Position numbers and translations under genes: made by a program. A DNA stretch of 64,000 nucleotides from NCBI RefSeq assembly GCF_964199755.1, contig NC_133903.1, forward strand, positions 53,435,239-53,499,238. Reading direction: 5' to 3'. A model generated the notes under the pieces. The model made no database searches, had not been told where the DNA came from, and worked only from the letters and a program-made list of their open reading frames with translations. The DNA is from Larus michahellis (Eukaryota; Chordata; Aves; Charadriiformes; Laridae). The stretch's first letter is position 1; each line of letters starts with the position of its first letter. Below, piece after piece: positions 40,801 through 52,300 of the stretch.

Positions 40801-43800
40801 GACTCTTCTAATTCCGGTTTATACTTTAAGGGCTACTGCAGACAAAGCAAGTAAGCTGGAATCAACTGTTGAAGTGTATCGTAAAAAGCTACAGGATCTG
40901 AATGACTTCCGCAGACAAGTCAAATCTCTGCAAGAAACCAACATGATGTATATGCACAATACAGTCAGCCTGGAGGATGAACTGAAGAAAGCAAATGCAG
41001 CACGTGCCCAACTAGAAACCTACAAAAGACAGGTAAGGCCACATCTATGCTTAAAACGTTACTTTTTTCCTCAGATAATTGTCTTATCTAAATAACTTTA
41101 TTTTAATTATGTTTCAATGAAAAAAAATTTAATAGCTAAGTTTAACAGCTCATGGATTTAACCTGTATTGTCCCCTTAGAATCTTTCTTATTCGTGAAAA
41201 CTTCTTCATACTCTGCCATTCATTTTTAGTTTTTCCCTGTTTATTAAAATGTAGTTGCCCGCTCAATTGATTGGTTGACCATGCTCTGCGGGCTTTTTTT
41301 CTTCATTGTAATTGACGTGATTTTGTGTGTCTGGGAGAGATTGTTCAGCTATTATTGATATCACTTGTATGTAATATTCTTAACTTTCTCCACAGAAATT
41401 TATTTTGAACTGTAGAAGTTTTATTTCAATTTCACTTATTTCAATAGCAGTTAAGTGATGCAGGAGTTAAATATTAAAAAAAGAAAAAAAAAAAAAGCCA
41501 AAAACCACAGAAAAACCACCCAACAGGCAAAACAAAACCCAAAACCAAACAAACCCCCCGCCCCCTGCCCTGGCATTCTATCTCCCCTCCCCTAGGCTTG
41601 GAGAGGACTAGCTGTTTACTCTGGCTGAACCGGGCAGGAGTGAAGGTTTTAACATAGCTTTTAAAGGTAGCATCTTGCAATATTCATGTGCTGAATACAG
41701 TCTTTGTATAAAAAGGTCCAGGAGCTTCATAACAAACTGTCTGAAGAATCAAAAAGAGCTGATAAGCTCGCATTTGAAATGAAACGTCTTGAAGAAAAAC
41801 ATGAAGCTTTAATCAAAGAAAAAGAGGTAAGTCTCTTGAATGAGAGTTTATTTGAACACCTAATAAATCTCTCAAATTCCCTGCTTGAGGAAAACCTTCA
41901 CAGAAGTAGTGCTGCCTTAAAAATAAGGTTTAGCGCCTTGTGAGTGTATGTATACACATATAAAACGTAAAGTATGTATTAAAATCTCTGTGTGTTGGTA
42001 CTATTTCTAATTAATGTTATTTGGTCTTGAAGCGATGCAGTATGACTTAATTCCACCTCAAATATGTCTTCTTAGAGACTGATAGTACAGTGTGATGCAT
42101 TAAAAGAGACAAATGAAGAGCTCCGGTATTCACAGATGCAACAGGATCACTTGACTCAAACAGGTATTGCTTTATCTTCAGAAGCTTTTTTATGTATATT
42201 AGTAATTTCTTTTAAGTTTGTTAAATCAAACTTCCTGTCCGATTTCAGGTGCATCTCATGTTAAAAGCCATGAGAATCTTGCTGCTGAAATTCTACCGGT
42301 GGAATACAGGTAAGACAAAAAGGTTAAGGCTGTTCTGGGATTTTAATGAGTGGGGAATTATATTGTCCCTGTAAAAGTTCAATATTTTTGGCAATATGAC
42401 TCTGTATCTCATGTCTTGCTTTCCCTCCATGATGCTTGTCTGGGCCCCTGTGTAGCTTTAATAATTATTTCCCCATACTGTAATGTACTTTGCATTCTTT
42501 CTTAAAAGCATATCAGATTGCTGTATATAAAGTTTGGCTGGAAGAATCCTCTTTAAGGAGCAAAACAAATCTTAGCTTGCCACTGGCAGACAGAATAAAT
42601 AAATAATACACTGCAAATAAGACATAGCAGTTAAAGGCTAACTAATACTACTTTTAAAGTCTGACAGAATGAAAAATAAAGGCACAACAAAGTCTTGAAG
42701 TGACTTAATTTAAGACTTAGTTCACGTCTTCTAAATTATTGTGGTGTTTAAAAATTGTAAGTTGCCTTTTAATAAAAAATTGCATTATTACCCCAACTAT
42801 ATCCTTAAGCAGAACTTGTTTCGCTCACTTTAAGGTTGGGGGAATAAACAGGAATATTACGTCCTACTCTTAGTCACCTTTCTCTTAATTAACAGTGACT
42901 TTTTCCTTCTTTTTGATTCAGAGAAATGTTTATTCGCCTACAGCATGAAAATAAGATGCTTCTGTTACAACAGGAAGGATCAGAAAATGAACGTATTACA
43001 GAGCTCCAGGAACAGTTGGAGCAAAAGCATCGGACAGTGAATGAACTAGAAACTGAGAAAAGGTGATGGGTGAAACAGCATCTTAAAATATAGCAAAAAG
43101 TGTTTTCTAGACCTTCAGAGCAGCCTTGTGGCTTGCATCTGTAGAGTAGCACTGTGCAGGAAGCCAATTATGCTTTTTCTTTCACCGGTGTAATCGTTAA
43201 CAAAGGCTTATGAAGAAGCAAGAAGGGAAGTAGGTTAAACATGGTGGTGTAAAATGTGGTAGAGGTGTGTGTAATGTGCTCTGAAGAAGGTGTTGCTTAT
43301 AGGATACTTTTCTTAGCCCTGATTCTTGGTAGACCAAGTGTGGATATAAACTCTGTTTCTAAAACTTCAGACTAATCATGTTGTAACACTGAGATATAGT
43401 CTGATGTATTCTCTATTATTTAATGAATGTTGAAAGCATTTTACTAGGATATGAGAATTTGGGGTAGTAAAGCTTGCTCAAAACTTGAAATGATTCTAGG
43501 TCTTTCATTATAACATGTTCGATGAAGCTGCCACGTGTTTGTTTCAGAAGTTCAAGTCAAACTAAAAGCATTTGAAACCAGTTTCTTTGTCTTAAGTCCT
43601 GCTGGGTAAACCTTCTGAAAAATTATCATCCAGACATGAAACAGAAAAATCTAATTGTCGGTTGTGATGCAGTCAGATGGGTAATAACTCTCTTTTCCTC
43701 CTGAAAGGCTGAATGAAGAGCGTATTGGGGAGTTACAACAGCAGATTGAAGATCTGCAAAAGACTTTACAGGAGCAGGGGTCTAAGACTGAAGGAGTAAG

Positions 43801-46800
43801 TGAAAGTTCAGGCTTCTTGACCTTGAAGACATCTTGTCGGTTTTGTTTAAAATCCTTTAGTGTAACATCAAGTCGTTTGTTTAGATGTGCCTCTTTTGCA
43901 GTGTGTCTAGTGCTGGTAACTACTAAGAAGGCAGGATTGTAGTTTGTGTGTGCTTGTTTGTTTGGGTTGGGGTTTTTTTTGTTTGTTTGGGTTGGGGTTT
44001 TTTTTGTTTGTTTGGGTTGGGGTTTTTTTTGTTTGTTTGGGTTGGGGTTTTTTTTGTTTGTTTTAAAATTAGTTTGAAATGCACTAGTTTATGCAGTAGT
44101 AAGAGTAAGCAAGGTCTGAAGCCCCTTTGGGTCACCTAACCCCCCAACCTGAACAAACACACACCTTTTGAAAGACGTTACAAGGAAAGATCTTAAATGA
44201 TTGAGACAGTTCAATGTATTCTAAAAACTCTCCTGCCTGAAAACAACTCCCTCAGTTTATGTAACACAGACTTGGCTCTACTGTATTCAGAGCAGATGAG
44301 TTTAGTCTCTATAGTATGAGAGTCCATGAGACCCTACAGCAACTGCATTTCAGTTGAAAAGCTCGTGTTTTATGTTATTCCTTCCCCCTGCCTTCTCTAA
44401 GGAACTGTAACTCTCCTCTACTTTCTACTTTGCTTTTAAAAATCTGTAGTTTTATCATTAAATGTTGGTATGTTGAGGATAGCTTTAAAGAAAAAAGATG
44501 CTGGAATTGGTATCTGTGTGATGCAAAAAATATGAATGTAGTTACAGAAATGCATCAAAAAATGCAGTTTTCCTAGGATTTATTTGGTTTGACTTATTTA
44601 GGGGATACGTAAGATATGGTACCAAATGCTGAAATATAACTGAATTGTAACTCTTTCCTTTCGTAGTCTAGCAACCTGAAGCAGAAATTGGCAGCGCACA
44701 TGTAAGTAAGGCACGATAGCTTGTTTATGCTAAATAATTTGACTGTCGTAGCACAGAAACTGCCTAAGTCTTTGTAGGGATGTCTTGTTTTCTAAGCCAG
44801 AATCATGGACATAGTGAGTTAAGTATTAACCTTCTAGTTTTGTCTACTCTGATCATGATCGTCTTGTAATACCAGTGTCCACTTAACTGTCTGTTCGTCA
44901 CCTATAGCATTTTAACTGGTCTGATTCTACAACAGAGTGCTAAAACCATCACTTTTACTGGACTCAAAACGTATTTCGTTTTTCTGAAATACTTCCATCC
45001 TTTCAGCAGACGTCGTTCCTGCTAAGGAGATGCTGGGGGACTTATTGTTCGTTTTCTTTTTTGTTTCTGGTTTTAGGTAAATGAGACTCAATTAAGAAAT
45101 CACAACTTTTTATGGTTCTCCAAAAATACATACTAATATTTCTATTTAAACTCAAAAGAGTTGCCAGAGTTTAAAATAGTTGTTTAAACCCTTCCACCAT
45201 CAAGTTTTGGCTTTCAGCTCTTAAAACTGTGCATGGAATTATGTGTGAGCTTAATCCTTAGCCGAGCTTTTCATTCACAGGGAAAAGTTGAATGAAGTTC
45301 ATGATGAGTTACAGAAGAAAGAGGCTGATCTTGCAGAACTCCAGCCTGATGTTAGTCAGAACCGTAAGTTGTTCTGTGTGGCTTTTTTGTGTGTGGTTTT
45401 TTTTTGTTGTTTTTTTTTTAACGAGACTGTGTTAAGTTACTTCTGAAATGATTCCCATAGCCACTGGGCAATGCAATACTGGTCTGGATAAGGCTTTCTA
45501 CTACAGCTTAGCTTTAAACCTGAAACGGGGGTGGGAGGAGGTTTTTTTTGCACATCATGTTGGGCAGGAAAGGTTCGTGGGGCTTAGCTTTGTTGGACAG
45601 TACTCTGCAAAATGGGAATTGAGGATCAGGTGGGACCTTACGGTACAACTGAAACAAAAATGAGAACTGAGGAAACTGTGTAGTAACTAGCAAGTTTATT
45701 TGGCGGGTGGTTAAATCAAGAGAATGCAGAAGCCTTGAAAGTACCGTGTCTATTTTTTTATATGTCTTTGTTGATGATTTCTGTAAACAGCCCAGAAGAT
45801 TGGAGAGCTGGAAGCAGCTTTGCGGAAAAAAGATGAGGATATGAAAGCAATGGAAGAAAGATATAAAATGTACCTTGAGAAAGCAAGAAATGTGAGTGAC
45901 GTATTTCTGAACGTATACGTTCCTCCCTCATAAATTGTTAAAGAAATTTGGGTCCCCCCCCAGCACTGAAAATCAGTAGCTACGTGTCGCGTTTTTAGTC
46001 AAATTGCTCACTGTAGTCAGTTAAGCGTATAAGAGAATGGGGTTTAGTTTAAAGCATGCGATGCATTAATGATTCCTTTGCACCTTTTGATATCTTCTGT
46101 TGTACAGTGGAACAACCTAGTTTTCATCATTATTGCCTGACTAGTGCTTAGTCTGTTTTCATGTTTCTTCTGTGAGCAAATGAGATGCAGAGCTGTTGAG
46201 AATCAAACCTGACTTGTAATGCTTTCGTTTTGCCTTGTGTAGGTGATAAAAACCTTAGACCCCAAGCTAAATCCAGCATCAGCAGAAATTATGTTGCTCA
46301 GAAAACAGTTAACGGAGAAAGACAAAAAAATTGATGCACTAGAGGTAAAAATTTACATATATTTAATAGTAACTTCTAATATATTCTGCCGTCTCTGATA
46401 CTAGATGCTCAAGTTACTGTTTCTTAATGATCCAGTACCCTTCAGTGCTGCATTTAGTTAGAAACTGCACAGACCATCAAACCTAGAGATTTTCAGTTTG
46501 GCTTACTTAACCTTGTATCCTAGTATAAGTCTGTCAGAGTGGTTTACTTTTCAACAGTGCTTTTCAATGTACAACTGGAACTCTAATTTGTATTCTCTCT
46601 AAACCCTCTGAAAAGATGTAAGTGAAATACTTCATAAGACTAATAATTTTGCTGTGTTGTGGTAACTTACACAGAGGTGCAGAGTCTGACCTTTTTCAGT
46701 AGTAATGCAACTCAGTCTGTATGGCAGACTAGGTGTTTGAGCAGTGACTTGTTTAATTTACTAGACCTCTGATATCAGTGGTTTTATGTACTGGAGTTCT

Positions 46801-48775
46801 TGAAACTATATAGAAGAGTAAAACCTGTTAAATCAGTAAAATCTGCCTGGCTGGAAATCCTGAAAGGATTGTTGACAGTAGTCCGAGGACCAAAAAAAAT
46901 GTGGGAAATGCTGCATTCAGTTTTATACGAATATTGATGGGACTGGTTAGAATAGTTACCTGAGCAAATACAAAATTCCTCAACGCGAGTTAGTAGGCTG
47001 AAAGGTCTGACTTTATACATGCTGTGGCCTCATCTACATGTATAAACTAGGTAAGTATATTATCTGATAGCAATTCAGTAGCAGAAGAAAAATTCAGTCA
47101 CTAGAGGTACATTCTTGTCTTGGACTTCCAGGTAAAAAAAATTACTACATTGTTTATAGACTTTATGATGCACCCTAGGCTTTCATGCATTTCCCCTCCA
47201 CATACCCTCAAAGTATGTTTTTTAAGTTGAATTGCAACTTGTGTGAAGTATATTCTCTTCTTGAAGTAGTCTATAACTTCTCTCGTAGTCATTTATGGAA
47301 GTATCTTTATTTACGCTTCTAAGCCTTCTAGTTATTTTGCGTGTTTCAGCAATTCTGCTGCATGTGTTTATTTCACTCACCGGAGCATGAGTTTATGCAG
47401 ATTATTTTTGTGTGTTAATTGAGATTGTCTTTTCTATTTTCTGTTTGCAGGCTGAATTCAAGCTCGCGAAGTTACGTGATTACGAGGAAAAGCTTATTGT
47501 AACTGCATGGTATAACAAGGTGGGTCAAAAGTTTGTTGGTATCTCAAGGATCAGAAAAACACATTTTGCTAAATGAGACAGTTAAATCTTACCTTACCAT
47601 TTTTTTCATTTTAGATTCACTATAAACTGGTGTTCAAGAAGCAAGGCTAATAGTTTAGCGATGTGTGGCAGCAAAACTGAACTTTGCAGGCCTCATGTCT
47701 AAAACCAGGGAACTAAGGAAAGGAACAAAGCCTGAGGGTTCCAGTTTAAAACGAGATCACTCTTCGCTTGCTAATTCTGACTTCAAGTCAGAAGGCAAGC
47801 TTGAGTGAGTTCTGGCTGGAATTTGCAATCCTGTTGAGATAATGTTGAGGCTGGTATTTCTGGTATTACTGCAACAATCAACTATTTTGTAAACTTAATT
47901 TGTTATGTTTTCTGCTTGTCTTCTGTGCTTTGGAACAGGAGAGTTAAAATTTGGTGTACGCCATGACTTCCATGGTAGTAATCTACTATTTGCTGCCACG
48001 AGCTTCCATCTGGATTTAGCAGACTAAATTCCTGAATGTCCAATAGCGTTTGTTGTTGGAATTTTTTGGGCTTGAGGTGAAGGGAGGCCGTGGTTCAAAA
48101 GCTTCCCTGACTCCTGCTTTAAGATGTTCCATGTCTTTAGCACAGTGTTTGTGAAATAAAGCGAGAGCCATCTTCTCATGCTGCTGCAGTGTTGCAAAGG
48201 TTGATAGAGCATTTGGTGTTAGATTACTGCGAAAAGGACTGGATAAAGTTGTTCATATGCTGTTTAAATAGAGTTTCATAAAGAAAGACTGGAATGAGGA
48301 ACTAAAAAACAAAGTAAAATTAAATGGATTACTTAATAAAGGAACAACTTTACAATAAGCTAAAACTAACACATTCTATACAAATGTGAATGAATCTTAT
48401 TTTCTTCATATCTTTTATGGCAGCAAGGTATATAAGAAATACAGTAGGTGTATATGAAAATATAAAATATAAGAAAAAATACAGAAGGTATATAAGAAAT
48501 ACAGTAAAAGAAATTCTGTGTGCAGACTGCTAAGTAAGCTCGAGTTTCGTGTATGAAAGATGTCCAATTTTCTTCTGTTTTTGCTATAGTGTAAATGTTG
48601 TTTAACTTATTTGCAGAGCCTGACTCTTCAGAAGCTAGGTATGGAATCAAGACTAGTTGGCAGTAGTGGTGCCTGCAGAGACGGTCCTGGACGCTCATTC
48701 CTGGCTCAGCAACGTCATGTCACCAATACCAGAAGGAATCTCACTGTTAAAGTCCAGGGTGCAACATCTGATTAA
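23054..48775 (+). CDS. HOOK1: HOOK1, Hook microtubule tethering protein 1 (22 coding exons)
   Basis: HOOK1 is a cytoplasmic dynein-dynactin activating adaptor. It joins FTS and FHIP in the FHF complex, moves early endosomes, and in mammals is needed for the spermatid manchette. The 22 exons join in frame to 718 codons (human 728, from memory). Residues 1 to about 160 form the globular HOOK domain. In human HOOK3 two residues there, a Gln and an Ile seven apart, contact dynein light intermediate chain; both are kept here as Q145 and I152 within [10 protein letters not shown]. Residues about 170-640 are a long heptad-rich coiled coil with the diagnostic [14 protein letters not shown] segment in exon 11. 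Residues about 644-718 are the cargo/FTS-FHIP-binding tail, ending in ATSD. The paralogue is called as HOOK1 from close match throughout, including the tail and syntenic CYP2J. Start chosen: ATG 23054, strong Kozak, followed by CDSLILW as in family members. Confidence 0.97.
23105..29052 (+). other. HOOK1: HOOK1 intron 1
   Basis: The longest HOOK1 intron, from GTGAGT at 23105 to a TTTTTAG acceptor. It begins in the CpG island and turns AT-rich after about 23.4 kb. Short open frames occur (for example 27411-27767 on +) but none has recognisable homology or sits between plausible splice sites in the right phase. No clear transposon was recognised. Confidence 0.8.
29927..29992. repeat. A/C-rich low-complexity tract in HOOK1 intron 2
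   Basis: About 65 bp of alternating A and C runs with almost no G or T on the + strand, such as AAAAAACCCCAAAACCC. Its complement is the same G/T-rich type of sequence as the intron 16 minisatellite and the tail of the CR1 near 62.4 kb. Confidence 0.7.
31773..31805. repeat. Poly(A) run of about 33 nt in HOOK1 intron 4
   Basis: An uninterrupted A run. It could be the tail of a retroposed sequence, but the upstream flank shows no recognisable element, so simple slippage is as likely. Another A run of about 24 nt lies at 33026-33049 in intron 5. Confidence 0.85.
34200..35014 (+). mobile_element. CR1 LINE, 5'-truncated, in HOOK1 intron 6, sense orientation
   Basis: The stretch encodes the C-terminal end of the CR1 ORF2 reverse transcriptase protein: [17 protein letters not shown], then [58 protein letters not shown] and further conserved blocks. 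One frame runs from about 34195 to 35000 with a single in-frame TGA at 34459 and no frameshift. The 3' end carries the diagnostic ATTCTATG-type octamer repeat at about 35000-35014. CR1 copies are usually 5'-truncated because of incomplete reverse transcription. It is removed with intron 6 (33803-35399), so no effect on the protein is expected. The 5' boundary is approximate. Confidence 0.93.
35771..38634 (+). other. HOOK1: HOOK1 intron 8
   Basis: The second-longest intron. It contains a GT dinucleotide run at about 37491-37504 and a short T run near 36241. No gene, exon or transposon was recognised. Confidence 0.75.
41476..41570. repeat. A-rich to A/C-rich low-complexity tract in HOOK1 intron 11
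   Basis: An A run with a few G passes into A/C-rich sequence and ends in a C-rich stretch around 41555-41568. It lies about 145 bp upstream of exon 12. It is of the same compositional class as the tract in intron 2. No element boundary is visible. Confidence 0.75.
43956..44068. repeat. G/T-rich minisatellite, four 25-bp units, HOOK1 intron 16
   Basis: Four identical 25-bp units (43956-43980, 43981-44005, 44006-44030, 44031-44055) are followed by a partial fifth. Each unit holds GTTTGTTTGGG, TTGGGG and a run of eight T. The 25-nt period is not a multiple of three, so both strands show cyclic open frames that are not genes. The eight G runs of 3-4 on the + (transcribed) strand could fold as a G-quadruplex in DNA or pre-mRNA. 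Perfect identity suggests recent expansion and probable length polymorphism. Confidence 0.95.
48425..48506. repeat. Direct repeat with 60-bp offset in HOOK1 intron 21
   Basis: A 22-nt AT-rich word beginning AAGGTATATAAGAAATACAG occurs at 48425 and again at 48485, with a degenerate related word between them. It lies 110 bp upstream of the exon 22 acceptor, so variation here could alter branch-point spacing, although no such effect is shown. Confidence 0.75.
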
Positions 48776-49187
48776 ACCACAAGGACCATGAGGAAAACTT
48801 ATATGCTAAAGTGTCCTTAAATGTTTTATAACTTCCACTTTAACTACTTGATGAAAGAGGAGGTTAGAATGGTGGGCAACTGCGAATTCAACATCAGAAC
48901 CTATCAAGAAGTGGTTTAAGTTGATCAGTGGTGTGTCTAGAAGGTAGCACATAGTTTTCCAAGTAGAAGTAGATTTAATAACTGCAGTATGTATTTACAA
49001 GCACAACTGAAAAGATTTATATTTGCCTTCAGAATATATTGTAAATATAAAAATTGGCACTATATATTTAAAACTTTATTTAATGGGTTTGGGCTAGAAA
49101 GTTGACTTTTGTAATGGGAAGATGTTATGCAAAAACGTATTTCAGGAAACTGGCAATATTGGGCATTTTTGCTGGGCTCTTCTAAAA

Positions 49188-49193
49188 AATAAA
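49188..49193 (+). terminator. HOOK1: Proximal poly(A) signal candidate for HOOK1
   Basis: Canonical AATAAA 413 nt after the HOOK1 stop codon. The surroundings are very A-rich, which lowers the specificity of the match. Confidence 0.4.
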
Positions 49194-51645
49194 TTTAAAA
49201 GATTGATAGCATGTTTTAAAAAATACTTTTTTTAGAATACAAAGAAAATTTTAAAAGCAAGAAAATACTTGCATTTATAGAAAAAGAAAAAAGTGTAGTA
49301 CCAGTTGACTTGTTATATAGCGGAAGACAGGATTTGTCATCTCAAGCGAGAAGCAGAATTACTCAGTTTATTTAAAAAAAGATGAAGTTTGTGCATATAT
49401 ATATATATATATATATATTAAGGAAAACCTGACTTTAAGGTGTTGAATTCACTAAAGCCAAATAACCTGTCTTTTCCTGTATGAGAAAAAAAGCTATTAT
49501 AATAATTCAAAAGTCTGGGCTATGTTTTAAAAGTCTGGCGTATTGGTACACTGCATTTATTTGCAGAAGGAGGCTCAGATGGGAAGGAACCCCATTTATT
49601 TCCAGCTGTTTATACAACCCTGCGCACATAAATTGTTTTTCTTCTTTCTTTAAATGTAGTTGCCCTTCATTTATTCTGAACTAACTGCGCTCGGCAGATG
49701 AGTGAAAGATAGCTTTACTAGTTGTTGGCAGCAAAGATTGCTGGCAGGGAGGAAAGTGGATGAACTGTAAGAGTTTTGCAGTATCTAGATTAAAGAAGAT
49801 GAAATGGGGTTTGATATCTGAAATTTGTGTGCAGGAAGTTGCTGTCTTTCACAAAATTCATGTCAGTATTTACCAAATGTCTTATTTTTGTTGTGAACTG
49901 TATTTTTAGGAAACTTGTTAATGTCCACTCTTCTTTGAAACTGTCTAGACCAAATTAATTATACCCATAATTTAAAAAAAATAAATTACAGCAGCCCTTG
50001 CAATACACTTAAACTAAGTATTTGAGGGTGTTGTACCAGTCCGTGATCTAATATAAAATTCAGACACGTGCGTGAATGAAAGCATATGTCTGTCTGCACC
50101 ACTAAGGCCATCTTTGGTTTGAGGGCAGGATTCAGCTTTGCAGAATTTAAGTTTTGAATTGTGAAATTTGAGTAGTCTTCCATTTTGCATTCCTCTCAGT
50201 ATGGCTTGTTCTTTGATTTCTTCCTTCCCCAGCATCTTAAATTCTTGACTGGGCATTGCATGCAATGCTAGCGAAAAGGGAAGTATTTGTTTTTAATATT
50301 TAATAAGTGTTGCTTCTTAGTTGTGGTGATAGTTTTATAGTGCTATGCATTTAGGCATTCAACAGAGATTTCCTCTTTCAACACTTCTGTCCACACAAGG
50401 TGTTGTTTAAAAGCCAGTCTCATGCTACATGTGGTATGAGCAGAGAATATGCCAGACAAACTGCTCTTGGACAGTTTTGTCTGTCAGGTTGTGTTCTTCA
50501 GGACTCTATGCGTCTTTGGACTACCTCTTGGGTTTTGAGGTCTTTTATTGCTGCAGTGATATTATTGGGGTTTGTATTTTTAAGATACAGTTGCTTGTTT
50601 AATCTGCTAGCGGTGTGGGAGGTGGTGGTGAGCAGTGGAACGGGAGACTTAAGTCTTAGTAAGATGCTTACATTTCTAAAACCTGGTACTTTGGTGTGTT
50701 CTAGTGAAATGTGAAACTGTCACTGGTGGTGTTGAATGGGTCTCTTAACCCTCGTTCTTTACAGCATGGAAGCTTTCATGGACGTCTGTCCAATACTCAT
50801 GTAGTTAGTAGGCTCGATGCATTTGTTTTATTCCTCACAGTAGTGGAGCTGTGTCAGTAGTCGTTATCAGGTGCTGAATAGTGAAAAACTTGGCGCAAAC
50901 GTCTTTGATGTGCACTTCTCAAAACTGCAGACCCTGGGACCAAAAATGACCAAGAACCTTCATATAATTTAATTGGAAGCTTGCCTTCTGACTAGCGACG
51001 GAAGAATTTAAAATGGAACTACAGACAGGGATCAGCCTTTTTCAGGGCAAGGTTGTCCCCAGTAGTCTTACTGAGGTTGCCAAAAATGAATCGGGTTTTC
51101 AGGTATTAGGTGAAATTTTACTTATTTGGGACTTTTCCAAACTGTTAAAAGTTAAGCCTGTGAATATAACTTAAGCGTTTCTTTGGGACTGAGAACCTGT
51201 TCAAGAGTGGCTGTTTTATAACTGGTTAAGCTGGGGTTACGTCCTGTGAATGGGGAACCGATATGTAGGAATGAATATTTGATTATAAACCCATGGTGTT
51301 GTATTCACTGCAGCTCATCTGGCTCTGCAGAAAAGGATCATTAGAATAAGTATCATCTTAATGTTAACTTCATTCATGTTAGACAAAAAAAGCTACTAAT
51401 AGCATTGCTGTGTTACAGCGGAGTTGTCTGCAACACGTAGCAGCAGAACAAGGTCAAGACAATGTTCTCTGATGCAATTGCACCACTGCTGAGGCAGGAC
51501 GAAGAAAGAGACGTCTTGTCTCTGATGCAAGGTGAATTCGTATCGTGCCCAGACAGCACAGTTGGGAACAGATTCAAATTACGAGATGAAATCATTGAAT
51601 ATTGCTGAATTTAATCAGCATTATTAGTAACTGTAGCCAGTTTCC

Positions 51646-51651
51646 AATAAA
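51646..51651 (+). terminator. HOOK1: Distal poly(A) signal candidate for HOOK1
   Basis: Canonical AATAAA about 2.9 kb after the HOOK1 stop codon. It would give a 3' UTR of a length comparable to the human gene. Confidence 0.4.
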
Positions 51652-52300
51652 ACGGGTAATAGAGATCCAAAGAAACAAAAATATGTTCTGATTGACATAT
51701 CATTTGTTAATATTTTTTATATAAGATTAAGAATAACCACTATGGAAGATAAGCGTTTTGTAGCAATAATAATACAAATTTTGGACTAGTAGGTTCTCTT
51801 ACTCAAGGTGGATCAGGCAGCAGTTTTGAGAAGATTCTTTTGCAACAACTGTATTATAGTGGATTAAGAAACATACACTGAAAATAAATTTTCACCAAAC
51901 TGATTTTTTTTTTTGTTCATTAAAAAAAAAATATATATATGGGTATTCTATTTTCGACAATATACACTTACTTGGAAATAAGTAATATAAGCAATACTGA
52001 TGTTTTATTTAAATAGCCATAAATAGTTTAGGAATTAGAAAATGGAAGCAATTGTTTAAGAGTTGGTAATGTCTAGTAAAGTAATTTTCTTAACTTTTTT
52101 GCTTTTTTCCCTTCCCCCCACTAGTCAAGCTAGAGTTAAGGTTTTCAGTGTATCAGTGTCTACATCTTCTGTTTAAAACAAATGTAAACACTGTGTTTCA
52201 TAGAACTTGAAAAATTGCACTAATTTTTAAAATTTTGGTTTTATTTTTCTTTGGAAGGAATTCTTTTATATTCACATAAAGATTAAAAAAATTAATTCTT

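Larger units (their letters stand above)
23054..48775 (+). other. HOOK1: HOOK1 exon map
   Basis: Coding exons: 23054-23104, 29053-29138, 30820-30892, 31221-31271, 32762-32894, 33735-33802, 35400-35462, 35687-35770, 38635-38801, 39394-39534, 40831-41032, 41716-41826, 42076-42163, 42249-42309, 42922-43062, 43708-43795, 44667-44701, 45281-45363, 45791-45891, 46243-46344, 47451-47519, 48617-48775 (TAA at 48773). Every junction is GT-AG and the phases agree, totalling 2157 nt. Exon 17 is only 35 nt. Intron 1 is the longest (5.9 kb), followed by intron 8 (2.9 kb). The N-terminus and tail are each about four residues shorter than I recall for the human protein. An untranslated exon further upstream cannot be excluded. 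Confidence 0.93.
48776..52300 (+). other. HOOK1: Probable HOOK1 3' UTR
   Basis: AT-rich sequence directly after the HOOK1 stop with no further coding. Candidate poly(A) signals on the + strand are AATAAA at 49188-49193 and at 51646-51651, and ATTAAA at 52282-52287, so short and long 3' ends are possible. Human HOOK1 has a long 3' UTR of several kb (from memory), which favours use of the distal sites. An (AT)12 run lies at 49395-49418. The extent is an inference, because no transcript evidence is available. Confidence 0.5.

Noticed and set aside
40571-41095. 174-codon + frame covering HOOK1 exon 11
   Set aside because: Only 40831-41032 is exon. The upstream part is intron 10 that happens to lack stops, and the downstream part is intron 11. 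Family alignment and splice sites fix the boundaries.
43948-44139. Repetitive open frames on both strands with a cyclic peptide
   Set aside because: They are produced by the 25-bp minisatellite in HOOK1 intron 16, and a coding role is not supported.
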